IMG/VR virus record: IMGVR_UViG_3300006802_000202
Coordinates: 1-40,609 of that record
Length of the DNA: 40,609 nucleotides
Direction: 5' to 3' (one strand)
Origin: a virus
The notes under the pieces were generated by a model. That model was not told the DNA's origin and did not search any database. It worked only from the letters and a program-made list of their open reading frames with translations. The position numbers and the translations under genes are program-made. How positions within the stretch are numbered: the first letter of the stretch is position 1; every line of letters begins with the position of its first letter. Shown piece by piece: positions 6,346 through 14,379 of the stretch.

Positions 6346-6384
6346 ACAAACATACAAAACACACAAACATACGGAGATATACAA
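6346..6384 (+). promoter_or_regulatory. Unstructured A/C-rich leader of gene 32
   Basis: From 6346 to 6372 the RNA would consist almost only of A and C with no G (caaacatacaaaacac and so on), then GGAG (6373-6376) as ribosome site and ATG at 6385. T4 gp32 represses its own translation by binding an unstructured leader over its ribosome site. This leader would be a good single-stranded target, so the same control is inferred. Confidence 0.45.
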
Positions 6385-7266
6385 ATGACAACATTTTCTA
6401 CACTCAAGAAGTCCTCAGCTAATCTAGAACGCCTCACCAAGGAAATCGAAAAGATCAATTCACCGACGACCGAAAGACAGTCGGATGACCGTTTCTGGCA
6501 GCCTGAAGTCGATAAGTCTGGTAACGGTGCCGCTGTTATTCGTTTCCTGCCAGCCGCTGCGGTTGATGGTGATGATGCTCTACCATGGGTAAGAATTTTC
6601 TCTCATGGTTTCAAGGGTCCTACTGGTCTATGGTATATTGAAAACTCTCTGACTACCCTTGGTCAGAAAGACCCTGTTTCTGAATTTAACTCGAAGCTTT
6701 GGAATGAATCTTCGGACGATAATTCACCACAGAGAAAGCAGGCTCGAAATCAAAAGCGTAAGCTAAATTACATTTCAAATATTATGGTCATTTCTGATCC
6801 TAAGAATCCTGCAAATGAGGGTCGTGTTTTCCTCTATAAGTTCGGTAAGAAGATTTTTGATAAGATCACTCTTGCGATGAATCCAGAATTTGAAGGTGAT
6901 GTAGCTGTTAATCCTTTTGATTTTTGGAATGGCGCAAACTTCAAGCTACGCATCCGTCAAGTCGAGGGTTATCGAAACTATGATCAATCTTCATTTGATT
7001 CTCCTTCGGCTTTAAGTGTCGATGATGTTAAGCTTGAAGAGATTTGGAAGAAGGAGCATTCACTAAAGGAGTTTATCGATACTAAGAACTTCAAGTCTTA
7101 TGACGAACTGAAGGCTAGACTTAGTGAAGTTATTGGTAATACTGATAGAGTAAAGATTAGTGCTGTAGAAAATCAGATCGTTTCAGAATCGCGTACAAGC
7201 AACGTGGACGATAATGTTGAGGAAGATGAAGACCTTGAATATTTCAAGAAGCTGGCTGACGACTAA
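6385..7266 (+). CDS. 32: Single-stranded DNA-binding protein gp32, cysteine-free
   Basis: The protein has 293 residues (T4 gp32: 301). The basic N-terminal KKSSANLERL is the cooperative self-binding region. The core contains HGFKGPTGLWYIENSL, RKLNYISNIMVISDP, GRVFLYKFGKKIFDKI and WNGANFKLRIRQVEGYRNYD, all matching the gp32 OB-fold. The C terminus is acidic (EEDEDLEYFKKLADD) and would recruit gp59 and other replication proteins. There is no cysteine at all: where T4 has its zinc-binding CPVC, this protein has DPVS. Codon use is more GC-rich at third positions than in the late genes, fitting high expression. ATG 6385 is chosen for its ribosome site and the promoter upstream. Confidence 0.95.
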   Translation: MTTFSTLKKSSANLERLTKEIEKINSPTTERQSDDRFWQPEVDKSGNGAAVIRFLPAAAVDGDDALPWVRIFSHGFKGPTGLWYIENSLTTLGQKDPVSEFNSKLWNESSDDNSPQRKQARNQKRKLNYISNIMVISDPKNPANEGRVFLYKFGKKIFDKITLAMNPEFEGDVAVNPFDFWNGANFKLRIRQVEGYRNYDQSSFDSPSALSVDDVKLEEIWKKEHSLKEFIDTKNFKSYDELKARLSEVIGNTDRVKISAVENQIVSESRTSNVDDNVEEDEDLEYFKKLADD

Positions 7267-7304
7267 ACACTGATTGTATTTTCATATTTTATTTCCTAAA
7301 CTTT

Positions 7305-7333
7305 AGAGGTGGAGTAAAATCCACCTCTTTTTT
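7305..7333 (+). terminator. Rho-independent terminator after gene 32
   Basis: Arms AGAGGTGGA (7305-7313) and TCCACCTCT (7320-7328) form a nine-pair stem with a six-base loop, followed by T6. The T tract touches the stop codon of the minus-strand hydrolase gene, so two convergent operons meet here. On the minus strand there is no U-rich run after the stem, so it seems one-directional. Confidence 0.88.
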
Positions 7334-9704
7334 ATCCATAACCATAGGGATAATAATTGTTTGTTCCTATTGGAGTAATACTAAATGGTTCTTTAGATTG
7401 ATTTTCAGCATAATATCTCACAATAGATTGAGGTAGAGTAGGATGATCAACCTGAACCATATTGGTGGGATTAGAATTATTTACTTGTGGCGTAGTTGTA
7501 GTAGGTCTTTCTGCTTGCTGAACAGGTTTATTATTTGTAGTGGGTGTTTCAACCTCTGGTGATTGATACGGTGTCATTGATGCCATTTGATATTCTTGTT
7601 GACCAACATCGGAAGCAGCTATTCTAGGTGATCCTGGTCTTCTATTAGCAACATTAGGTTCGACTGTAACCTTTTCTCTTTTACCGTCTTCAGCAAAAGT
7701 TAAAGTTGGTCCTGTTCCATCGGAAGGTCTTGCTACATAAGGTTCACTGATATTTAAAACATTTCCGTATAGACTGGGAATAGAAGTATTTGCATCTGGA
7801 GTTTTTGGTGTCGCCGTTGATTGCGATTGTGTTTCTGCTCCAGACGCCGATGGTGCTGGCTGTTGCGATTGTGTTTCTGCTCCAGACGCCGATGGTGCTG
7901 GCTGTGAGCTAATGTTTTCTATGTTATTAGCCGATGGTGTCGTAGTTTCTGCCGGTGCTGTCTCAGTCGTTGCCGATGGTGTTGTTAGTTTGGTAATAGA
8001 TTCTTGTTTATCTCTAATGTAATCGTTTGCTAAATTGAGTCTTTGTTCTTCTGTTATATTTGGATCTAATTGTAGATGTGTGTGAGAATCGTACCATCTT
8101 TCTGTTTTAACAGGAGCTATAAATCCCGCTCTTTGTAGTTCTCCGACAACAAGGTCTCGCTCTTTTTTTGACAAATTACCAAAAGTTATATCAAAAGCAT
8201 TACCTTTACCGTGTTGTGAAGTCCTAGGATCTGACATTGGTTTTTTAGGATCAGGTTTTATTTTCCAATCTTCATACATCTGTATAATTTCGGGATCATT
8301 TGGATCTCTAAATGCTGATGTGATCTGAATTTTTTCAGCCAATTCCGGAGGAAGATTTTTGATCGCGTTTCTATATGATTGTAGAAACGCAGGATTCATT
8401 CTATCCAAACTGCTACTATAACCTCTACTCTCTGCACCTCCTGTAAGATTAATACCTAAATCTTTATATATTTCTGTTATTTTATCGGCCGACAACATTT
8501 CACCTGTTGCCCCTATAGCAGTCGCAGTTTCAGTAGCAATACCAGTAATACTTGCGGGAAATATTCTTGCAGCGGCTTCTGAAGAGTTTTCTCCACTTTC
8601 TATTGCTTTGGCATATTCAGTAAAAAGTTTACTTGCCTCTTCACTTTTAATACCTTTAGATTCGGCTTCTTTTAGAAACGCGAAATATGCTTTTTCCGAT
8701 TTTTCTTTGTTTGTTTGTTTGGCCAGAGCTACATTTTCTTCATATTTTTTCTGTTCTTCAGCAGTAACTTCGGTCATAGGTTGTTTTTGTATCATATCTT
8801 CATATAATTTATTTGCTTGTTCATTAGATAATCTTGCCCATCCACCATCCAATAAAGGTTGAAAATCTACGCCCGTAAATCCACCCGCTTCAATGGCAAT
8901 CTTAAAATCTTTATTTGTTATTTTACCTTTATCTTTATATGCATTATCAAGAGATTTCAGAAAAACTTCTTGATCAAATTTTTTTCCGCCGGCTCCGCGA
9001 AAAACTTGTGATTCACCTCTAAATTTTTCCAAAACATAAGATAGATAAGCTGCTTCATCATTTTTAAATCCGCCGGTTTTTCCTGAAGGCCCGTGAAATT
9101 TTGAATATACTTGTACTATTCCTTCCATCTTGTTATCTTTGCCGCCGCGCCGTGCAGACAAATTTTCTGGATCAATCCAAGAGTTACCAGTTTCCATTGC
9201 GCCAATACCAAATAATAACGCGGCGGCTGCTCTATTTTTTTTATCTGATAAATCTCCTAAACTACCATTCTTTATTAATCTTGCCATGGCAATATCGAAA
9301 TTTTTTCCAAATCCTGATATAGTACCGGGAGCAGTAGGTTTTTTTTCTGGATCAAAAACTATACCTAAATCTCTAAGTCTTTTTTCTGTTTCTGTAGATA
9401 ATGTTACTTTAGCCTTTGCTGCTGGTCTATCCGACACTTCGCCTCTTCCACCTCCGCCGGCGCCACCACCAGTTCCTCGACCTGTAGGAACAGGAGTTAC
9501 AGTTCCTGCTTCTCCGCCTCCAGATTTCTGAAACTCTAATTCTTTCTCTCTATAATATGATGGAAAAAGCGATGCTATTTGGCCAGGAGCTAATTGTGAT
9601 ATTAATTGAATACCAGCCGAAGTTCGGGTCAAAGCTCTTCTGTCACCAAAAGACATTGATTGAATTTTTTTATAGTCTACCGTAAGTTCTTCTGAAGTTG
9701 CCAT
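7332..9704 (-). CDS. Tail-associated peptidoglycan hydrolase, two catalytic domains
   Basis: The protein has 790 residues. After a Gly-rich linker (about 62-92), residues 128-305 look like a lysozyme/transglycosylase domain: AALLFGIGAMETGNSW, with Glu171 as likely acid, and EGIVQVYSKFHG. Residues 310-385 are helical and Lys/Glu-rich. Residues 405-565 form a peptidase M15-type (D,D- or L,D-peptidase) domain with zinc ligands His498 and Asp505 (SQHGKGNAFDI) and His543 in YDSHTHLQL, and AFR at 464-466. The end (570-790) is a Pro/Thr/Ser-rich tail with a duplicated 14-residue unit. There is no signal peptide. It is last in the minus-strand baseplate operon, so a virion hub enzyme that opens the cell wall during injection is more likely than an endolysin. 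Confidence 0.8.
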   Translation of the reverse strand: MATSEELTVDYKKIQSMSFGDRRALTRTSAGIQLISQLAPGQIASLFPSYYREKELEFQKSGGGEAGTVTPVPTGRGTGGGAGGGGRGEVSDRPAAKAKVTLSTETEKRLRDLGIVFDPEKKPTAPGTISGFGKNFDIAMARLIKNGSLGDLSDKKNRAAAALLFGIGAMETGNSWIDPENLSARRGGKDNKMEGIVQVYSKFHGPSGKTGGFKNDEAAYLSYVLEKFRGESQVFRGAGGKKFDQEVFLKSLDNAYKDKGKITNKDFKIAIEAGGFTGVDFQPLLDGGWARLSNEQANKLYEDMIQKQPMTEVTAEEQKKYEENVALAKQTNKEKSEKAYFAFLKEAESKGIKSEEASKLFTEYAKAIESGENSSEAAARIFPASITGIATETATAIGATGEMLSADKITEIYKDLGINLTGGAESRGYSSSLDRMNPAFLQSYRNAIKNLPPELAEKIQITSAFRDPNDPEIIQMYEDWKIKPDPKKPMSDPRTSQHGKGNAFDITFGNLSKKERDLVVGELQRAGFIAPVKTERWYDSHTHLQLDPNITEEQRLNLANDYIRDKQESITKLTTPSATTETAPAETTTPSANNIENISSQPAPSASGAETQSQQPAPSASGAETQSQSTATPKTPDANTSIPSLYGNVLNISEPYVARPSDGTGPTLTFAEDGKREKVTVEPNVANRRPGSPRIAASDVGQQEYQMASMTPYQSPEVETPTTNNKPVQQAERPTTTTPQVNNSNPTNMVQVDHPTLPQSIVRYYAENQSKEPFSITPIGTNNYYPYGYG
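7821..7904 (-). repeat. 42-bp perfect tandem duplication inside the hydrolase gene
   Basis: Copies 7821-7862 and 7863-7904 are identical. In protein they give two copies of a 14-residue Gln/Pro/Ala/Ser unit (QPAPSASGAETQSQ) in the low-complexity tail. Perfect identity implies a recent slip or continuing copy-number change. Confidence 0.92.
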
Positions 9705-9913
9705 TATCGTCTATTTTGCTGTCTTCTTTGCATGGACTTTTCGTCTCGTATTCTTTCGTTCTCTTTCTTGATGTGTTCCTTGAGAAGGTCAATATAAAGA
9801 TGCCTTTCCCAGGGAATCATACCTTCAAGATCACTCAAAGTATATTTATGAAACTGCATCAAATTGAAATTGGTTTTATAGAAATTCATCAAGTTATCAT
9901 AACCGAACATCAT
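9704..9913 (-). CDS. Short baseplate-hub/tail assembly protein after gp26 (possible frameshift partner)
   Basis: A 69-residue protein with a conserved-looking centre, YTLSDLEGMIPWERHLYIDLL, then a highly charged helix rich in Lys, Glu, Arg and Gln. The layout (DLxxMxPWER) is typical of short proteins that follow the gp26 homologue in T4-like phages, where T4 has gene 51, a hub assembly catalyst; T4 gp51 is much longer, so I leave the name open. Its ATG overlaps the gp26 stop, and it lies in the -1 frame directly after the slippery run U UUU UUA. It may therefore be made alone, or as an extension of gp26, or both. Confidence 0.6.
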   Translation of the reverse strand: MMFGYDNLMNFYKTNFNLMQFHKYTLSDLEGMIPWERHLYIDLLKEHIKKENERIRDEKSMQRRQQNRR

Positions 9914-10629
9914 AAAAAAAAAGAGTCGATGTTCTTATACTTTATCTTGTGATGAAAATTGCACTTCTCACATATCCTTTCACCTTCAATTTGAAAGTAA
10001 GGAAAGTTATCTACCCATTCTTCTAGCATATCGAATTGTGCGCGGGTCAAGTTCTCAATGAATGTTTTAAATTCTTCTTCATCTATATCTTTATTGGAAT
10101 GTATGGTATCACCATTCATTATATAATCTACTGAACTATAAATAAGTCTCATTTTTTTATCTAATAGATTTTCGTTCAATTCAATCGCCTTCACATCCGA
10201 ATAGCGAGGATATTTCATCTTAACGCTTACATTTGGACCGAGTTCTATTATATCAGAAAGCTCTTTTGGTTTTGATATAGAAGAGTTGGATATGTCAAGT
10301 GTTACAGGAAAGATATGACCACATTTCTCGCCTTCGACATAATTATTACAAGAGAAGTTTATATCGACAGTTTCATTAATAGATTTTGCTCTCAATGCTG
10401 CAAAAAGATAATCTATATCAAAAAAAGGTAAATCATCTATTACAATACTATCTTGCACACAACTCTTGATAATTTCTTTTGTAACATTTATAATTTCAAA
10501 ATTATCTTTTGATTGAGCCGCCATCAAAAGAATCTTTTCTTCTTTTACCAAAAACGGTCTAATCTTTATTTTTAATCCACTAGAAGGCAACTTGACTTCA
10601 TAAATGGGAGTTTCTAGCTTAGGTAACAT
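9910..10629 (-). CDS. 26: gp26-like baseplate hub assembly protein
   Basis: The 239-residue protein fits the T4 gp26 family (208 residues in T4): an N-terminal LPxLxTPxYEVKLPSxG opening, a helical middle (FDIDYLFAALRAKSINE), and KMKYPRYSDV. Cys94, Cys103 and His105, and Cys220 with Cys223 near the C terminus, form a likely zinc site. gp26 is needed to build the central hub with gp51, gp28 and gp29. A GGAG ribosome site precedes its ATG. The last codons read Ser-Phe-Phe-Leu-stop on a run of nine T, the slippery sequence described separately. Confidence 0.85.
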   Translation of the reverse strand: MLPKLETPIYEVKLPSSGLKIKIRPFLVKEEKILLMAAQSKDNFEIINVTKEIIKSCVQDSIVIDDLPFFDIDYLFAALRAKSINETVDINFSCNNYVEGEKCGHIFPVTLDISNSSISKPKELSDIIELGPNVSVKMKYPRYSDVKAIELNENLLDKKMRLIYSSVDYIMNGDTIHSNKDIDEEEFKTFIENLTRAQFDMLEEWVDNFPYFQIEGERICEKCNFHHKIKYKNIDSFFL

Positions 10630-10648
10630 TATAAAATCTCCGTATCAA

Positions 10649-11377
10649 TTAAGGTTGGCTTCTATCCGCAGTCCTTGGTTGTGCTATTTCACCACTAAAT
10701 TCATTGGATATAACGGTACCACCGGTACGTTGAATGTCACCATTTCTTATTAAATCAAAGGCTGAAGATGGTAGAGTGTCAACTGGTGTCTTTTTCCAAT
10801 TGATATAAGTGAAAGTGACGGTCAGTCTATTATAATTTTCATCTGCCCAAGTTACTTGTTGTGCCGAGAGTAATATGGGATATGCTTTTTGAAATGATAT
10901 TTTATAGGTAGCTCTTTCCTGACCAGCAACTCCTATATCCGACATTTGAAAAATTTCAATAGTTGTAGAATAACTGTCTCTATATGCAAAATCATATGTT
11001 GTGGTCGGATTAATAAGTTCCATCCAAGCATCAAACATTTCTCTTTCGCGAAAATCGTCGCGACAAAGGAAAGTCAAGTTCAAATCTTCATATTGAGTTT
11101 GAAATGGTATCTTGAAATTAGGTCCATAATATCGAAAGTCACCAGAAATAAAGCCTCTGCTAGGAAACTCGGCAGCTTCACAGAGTAGAGATAAGTCTCT
11201 AAAAATGTAATCGTAACCACCCGCGCCGGTCGAAGGCGTATTTAATCTTAGAAGTCGGTCGGGAAACCTAACAATATACTTTGCTACTTTAGCTAATCCA
11301 CCAAATCTACTCGCGGAGCTTCTAAAATCCTGCGGTGTTATATTTGAAGGCGGATTAGGTATTATGACTGTTGCCAT
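10649..11377 (-). CDS. Tail-tube-fold protein, probably gp54-like tube initiator
   Basis: The protein has 242 residues. The centre, DLSLLCEAAEFPSRGF, FKIPFQTQYEDLNLTFLC, EREMFDAWMELINP, and a late YKISFQKAYPILLS...TVTFTYINW, follows the gp19/gp54 tube fold with its long hairpin and helix. T4 gp19 has 163 residues and gp54 has 320; the N-terminal and C-terminal additions and the location in a baseplate operon favour gp54, which starts the tube on top of the baseplate. A main tube protein is the alternative. Its partner gp48 is encoded nearby on the other strand. Confidence 0.6.
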   Translation of the reverse strand: MATVIIPNPPSNITPQDFRSSASRFGGLAKVAKYIVRFPDRLLRLNTPSTGAGGYDYIFRDLSLLCEAAEFPSRGFISGDFRYYGPNFKIPFQTQYEDLNLTFLCRDDFREREMFDAWMELINPTTTYDFAYRDSYSTTIEIFQMSDIGVAGQERATYKISFQKAYPILLSAQQVTWADENYNRLTVTFTYINWKKTPVDTLPSSAFDLIRNGDIQRTGGTVISNEFSGEIAQPRTADRSQP

Positions 11378-11381
11378 TTAA

Positions 11382-11876
11382 TTACTTCTTTGTTACGAAA
11401 AACTCTACTGGTAAATCTATAGCATTATCCCATTCATTTGCTGTCACTTCTATAAATCTGCTTCTAACATGACTGAAAAGGTATCTTTTTATACAAGGTT
11501 GGGCTAATCCCATGACAGTTGTACTCTTTAAAAGATCATATGATAACCTTAATTTTGTGGTTTCATTATATTTTTTATTATTTGAATATTCAGATAGTTT
11601 ACTCAGCAATGCTTTTCTTTGGCCTTGTGATAGATAATGCAAATTCAATCCTAAAAATCCGTCACCATATCTTTCTATCGGTAGAACTAGAGGAAATTTA
11701 TCATATATGGGCAAGGTTTTCTTCATTTTTGGATCGTAAAAAAAGAAATACATTTTGCCTATAACGGTATTACCTCTAGACCTTTCAGTATTATTGACAA
11801 TATTTCTTCGATAGCCAGCAGCACTTCTGGCTTTACCGATAAACCAATTCGATACTTCTTTTTTTCTATCTACCAT
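11382..11876 (-). CDS. Conserved T4-like structural-operon protein, unnamed
   Basis: The protein has 164 residues and no signal peptide or membrane segment. Notable parts are MYFFFYDPKMKKTLPIYDKF, PIERYGDGFLGLNLHYL, and CIKRYLFSHVRSRFIEV near the C terminus, ending LPVEFFV. I recall similar proteins in marine T4-like phages next to head or baseplate genes but know no proven function. It is basic at the N terminus. It lies five bases from gp4 and five from the tube-fold gene, so it should be made with virion proteins. Confidence 0.6.
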   Translation of the reverse strand: MVDRKKEVSNWFIGKARSAAGYRRNIVNNTERSRGNTVIGKMYFFFYDPKMKKTLPIYDKFPLVLPIERYGDGFLGLNLHYLSQGQRKALLSKLSEYSNNKKYNETTKLRLSYDLLKSTTVMGLAQPCIKRYLFSHVRSRFIEVTANEWDNAIDLPVEFFVTKK

Positions 11877-11880
11877 ACTA

Positions 11881-12327
11881 TTATTTATTAGAAATTCCTA
11901 GATCATCTTCGGTTATAAGTTTAAATTCCCACATTCTATCAGCACAAAATTCAATTGCGCTTTTCCACTTGGCTTGATTTACACCCCAGGTTTTAACTTC
12001 GGTTATATATCTTCTTGTCATCTTCGATTGTTTTGTCGGCTCTTTTGTCTGTGCTTTAGGTTTCACTTCTAAAAGCAGAGTTTTAATTATACCGTCTTTT
12101 GTTTTGGCTTTAACGACAAAATCAGGAAAATATCTATGAACGCGATTATCGAGGGGTGAAACATATGGTATTGCAATTTCTTCGCTGCTCCATTCCAAAA
12201 CATTTGGATTCTCATCCAAATACCGCATGACTTTTCGTTCCCACAACGATCTATAAATTATGTTTGTGGGATCACCTTTATATTTTTTCGTGTTTTTTGG
12301 TGTAAATTTGCCTTTATAAGTTTTCAT
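11881..12327 (-). CDS. 4: gp4 head completion protein (PD-(D/E)XK fold)
   Basis: The 148-residue protein starts MKTYKGKFTPKN..KYKGDP, the standard opening of the T4 gp4 (50/65) family, and has about the same length as T4 gp4. It carries Glu30 (YRSLWERK), Asp69 (RYFPDFVV) and Glu87-x-Lys89 (LLLEVKPK), which make up a TnsA/PD-(D/E)XK nuclease core. gp4 acts after packaging to finish the head so that tails can attach. It is the first gene of the minus-strand operon and starts 33 bases from the divergent gp48 gene. No clear ribosome site is visible before it. Confidence 0.9.
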   Translation of the reverse strand: MKTYKGKFTPKNTKKYKGDPTNIIYRSLWERKVMRYLDENPNVLEWSSEEIAIPYVSPLDNRVHRYFPDFVVKAKTKDGIIKTLLLEVKPKAQTKEPTKQSKMTRRYITEVKTWGVNQAKWKSAIEFCADRMWEFKLITEDDLGISNK

Positions 12328-12334
12328 ATAAATA
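12327..12334 (+). promoter_or_regulatory. T4-type late promoter before gp48
   Basis: Exact TATAAATA in the 33-base gap between divergent genes, ending 27 bases before the gp48 ATG (which has AGGAG). Recognised in T4 by the gp55 late sigma factor with gp33 and the sliding clamp. No matching box faces the minus operon. Confidence 0.8.
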
Positions 12335-12360
12335 TATATGCAAATTCCCAGGAGAAATTA

Positions 12361-13476
12361 ATGCCAGGACCATTAGGATTAGATGAAGTTTTTGGTGATG
12401 TATATGACTATTTCTTTGGACCAGAAGAAACGGACGGAGCTTCTGCTAGCGCAAATCCTCTAGGTGCTGCTTATGACAATGCAACTTCATCTGTACCTAT
12501 CGATTATGGATTTGGCCAATCCAGATATGATTTCACACAAAGAGTTTTTCCATCCGATCTAGGAGCCGAAGGCAGTTTTAATGGGCATTATATGGTCATC
12601 AATATTAATGTTCAAACCTCAACACTATTCGAGAAGGTTACACAACCTGTATTAGGTGGAACAACTTTGTTTTCTCCATTGTCGCCTTTGGGTAATAACG
12701 AGGGTGAACAAGACATATCAAAGACAGATGCACTAAGGTTTACAATAGATAATCAATTTACACTAGGTGATGGAAATGTGGCTGGACAAAGCAACGACTT
12801 TTTATCCAGATTATCTTTTAGACCAAGATTTACCAAAAGAATCGCAGAGTCTATAGCCCTTTACATGTCTAATTCGGAATTAACTTTTAGCGATGTTCAC
12901 GATTTTGAAAACATAAGTTTAACTGGATTTGCAGGAACGGTAGCTTCGGGAGTCGCAAAGTTTCTTGCCAGAGCCGGAGGTTCAGCAATCTCGGCGGCCG
13001 TTGGAAATGTACTAGGCGGTGCAGTGGACGCCGTAACTGGTGCGGTTGCTCCTATAGCACAATTTGTAGGGACACCTATAAATCCTAAAGTTGAAGTACT
13101 ATTCGCTAACACTTTACAAAGACAATTTGCTTTTGAATTTCTTTTCGCTCCTACATCTTATGAAGAATCAAAAGCTCTTAAACAAATCATAAAAACTTTA
13201 AGGTTTCATGCCGCACCAGAAGTTAGACCTGGAACGGTTAATAGTTTCTTTTTCGTGCCGCCTTCTGAATTTGACATAACGTTTTATAATAGAGGTGTCG
13301 AGAATACCAATATACCTAGAATTAACACATGCGTACTAGAACAAATAGACGTTTCATATTCACCCACAGGCATATATTCAACATTCTCAAATGGACATCC
13401 TGTTCAAGTTAGAATGATGTTGCGTTTCAGAGAGACAGAAATCAATAGCAAACTCCGAGTTTTACAGGGATTTTAA
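12361..13476 (+). CDS. 48: gp48-like baseplate tail-tube cap
   Basis: The protein has 371 residues (T4 gp48: 364). The C-terminal half contains PKVEVLFANTLQRQFAFEF, FAPTSYEESKALKQIIKTL and FHAAPEV, followed by VRMMLRFRETE, the pattern of the gp48/gp54 group with a tail-tube-like domain. The middle (about 195-245) is an Ala/Gly-rich hydrophobic stretch, as often seen in this family. gp48 sits on the hub and, with gp54, nucleates the tail tube. It opens the long plus-strand baseplate operon and ends directly before gene 53. Confidence 0.82.
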   Translation: MPGPLGLDEVFGDVYDYFFGPEETDGASASANPLGAAYDNATSSVPIDYGFGQSRYDFTQRVFPSDLGAEGSFNGHYMVININVQTSTLFEKVTQPVLGGTTLFSPLSPLGNNEGEQDISKTDALRFTIDNQFTLGDGNVAGQSNDFLSRLSFRPRFTKRIAESIALYMSNSELTFSDVHDFENISLTGFAGTVASGVAKFLARAGGSAISAAVGNVLGGAVDAVTGAVAPIAQFVGTPINPKVEVLFANTLQRQFAFEFLFAPTSYEESKALKQIIKTLRFHAAPEVRPGTVNSFFFVPPSEFDITFYNRGVENTNIPRINTCVLEQIDVSYSPTGIYSTFSNGHPVQVRMMLRFRETEINSKLRVLQGF

Positions 13477-14379
13477 ATGTCATCTTATTTTGATTTATTT
13501 CCTTTAGCTAGATATTTGATTGGTAGAAATGTTGATACAGTAAACAGCTATGATCTGGCGGTCAATCTTCTGGTTAGAGTTAGAGTTTTAACCGAACAAT
13601 TAGATAGTATTTTTCATTATTATGAGTATGTTATCAAAGACGGTGAAAGTCCAGAGATTTTAGCGGATAGACTTTATCGCGATCCAGAGGCCCATTGGAT
13701 CATACTTCTGACAAATAATATTACTGATCCTTTATATGATTGGCCACTATTCTATGATAGTTTCGATAAGTATATCGTGAATAAGTATGGTAGTCTTTCT
13801 AATGCTAAAACCACTATTCATCATTATAACAAGATCATCAAACAAATAGATTTCACGACCAAAACTGAAACGATCAAGAAAATAAGAATCGAGCCTAATC
13901 CTATTTCTGAAATCTTTGTAAATGTAGGAGGATTAGGATATTCAAATGGATTTTTAACATTTAGCACGAATTTTGGTATAGGCGCTAATGTTTCATACAC
14001 CGTCAATTCTTTTGGTTCTATAGTCTCTACAAATGTTATTAGTGGCGGAAGTTATATTGCTGCTCCTAATGTCACAATATCTGGAGCCAACACATCTATA
14101 GCCAATATCACATCATTTGTTGCAACCGGAAATCTTTGGTCGTCTTTACCAACCGATCAAGGCGGCGTCGAATCTTATAATGTTGGAACAAAAGTGGTAA
14201 ATATATATGATGGTTATAGAGAGTCTGTGAGTAATTATGATTGGGAAGTAGAACAAAACGACGCTAAACGAAATATCAAAATAATCAAACCCGAATATTA
14301 TTCTGCCATAAAAGAAGAATTTAAAAACATTATGGCAAGAGCCGGAACAAATCTAACGTCTAGACGCAGAGTTATATAA
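13477..14379 (+). CDS. 53: gp53-like baseplate wedge protein with inserted beta module
   Basis: The 300-residue protein opens with SSYFDLFPLARYLI and has YYEYVIKDGESPEILADRLYRDPEAHWIIL, which fits T4 gp53 (a LysM-like fold that ties the wedges together). T4 gp53 has only 196 residues. The extra length is mainly an insertion at about 140-215 that contains VGGLGYSNG and VISGGSYIAAPNVTISG, the Gly-Gly-x-Gly-Tyr beta unit also seen in the gp6, gp7 and gp8 homologues here. The end returns to gp53-like sequence (YDGYRESVSNYDWEVEQND and IKIIKPEYY). It overlaps the next start by one base. Confidence 0.88.
   Translation: MSSYFDLFPLARYLIGRNVDTVNSYDLAVNLLVRVRVLTEQLDSIFHYYEYVIKDGESPEILADRLYRDPEAHWIILLTNNITDPLYDWPLFYDSFDKYIVNKYGSLSNAKTTIHHYNKIIKQIDFTTKTETIKKIRIEPNPISEIFVNVGGLGYSNGFLTFSTNFGIGANVSYTVNSFGSIVSTNVISGGSYIAAPNVTISGANTSIANITSFVATGNLWSSLPTDQGGVESYNVGTKVVNIYDGYRESVSNYDWEVEQNDAKRNIKIIKPEYYSAIKEEFKNIMARAGTNLTSRRRVI

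Noticed and set aside
7305-7333. Terminator working in both directions between gp32 and the hydrolase.
   Set aside because: The U-rich run exists only on the plus-strand side; the other side reads AAAGTTTAG.
9130-9531. Open frame on the plus strand rich in Pro.
   Set aside because: It is the reverse of the hydrolase's Gly-rich linker and N-terminal part; no ribosome site, and the minus-strand gene has clear domains.
11879-11890. AATAAATA-like box on the minus strand at the gp4 stop.
   Set aside because: It differs from the exact box and would start transcription at or inside the next start codon, leaving no leader.
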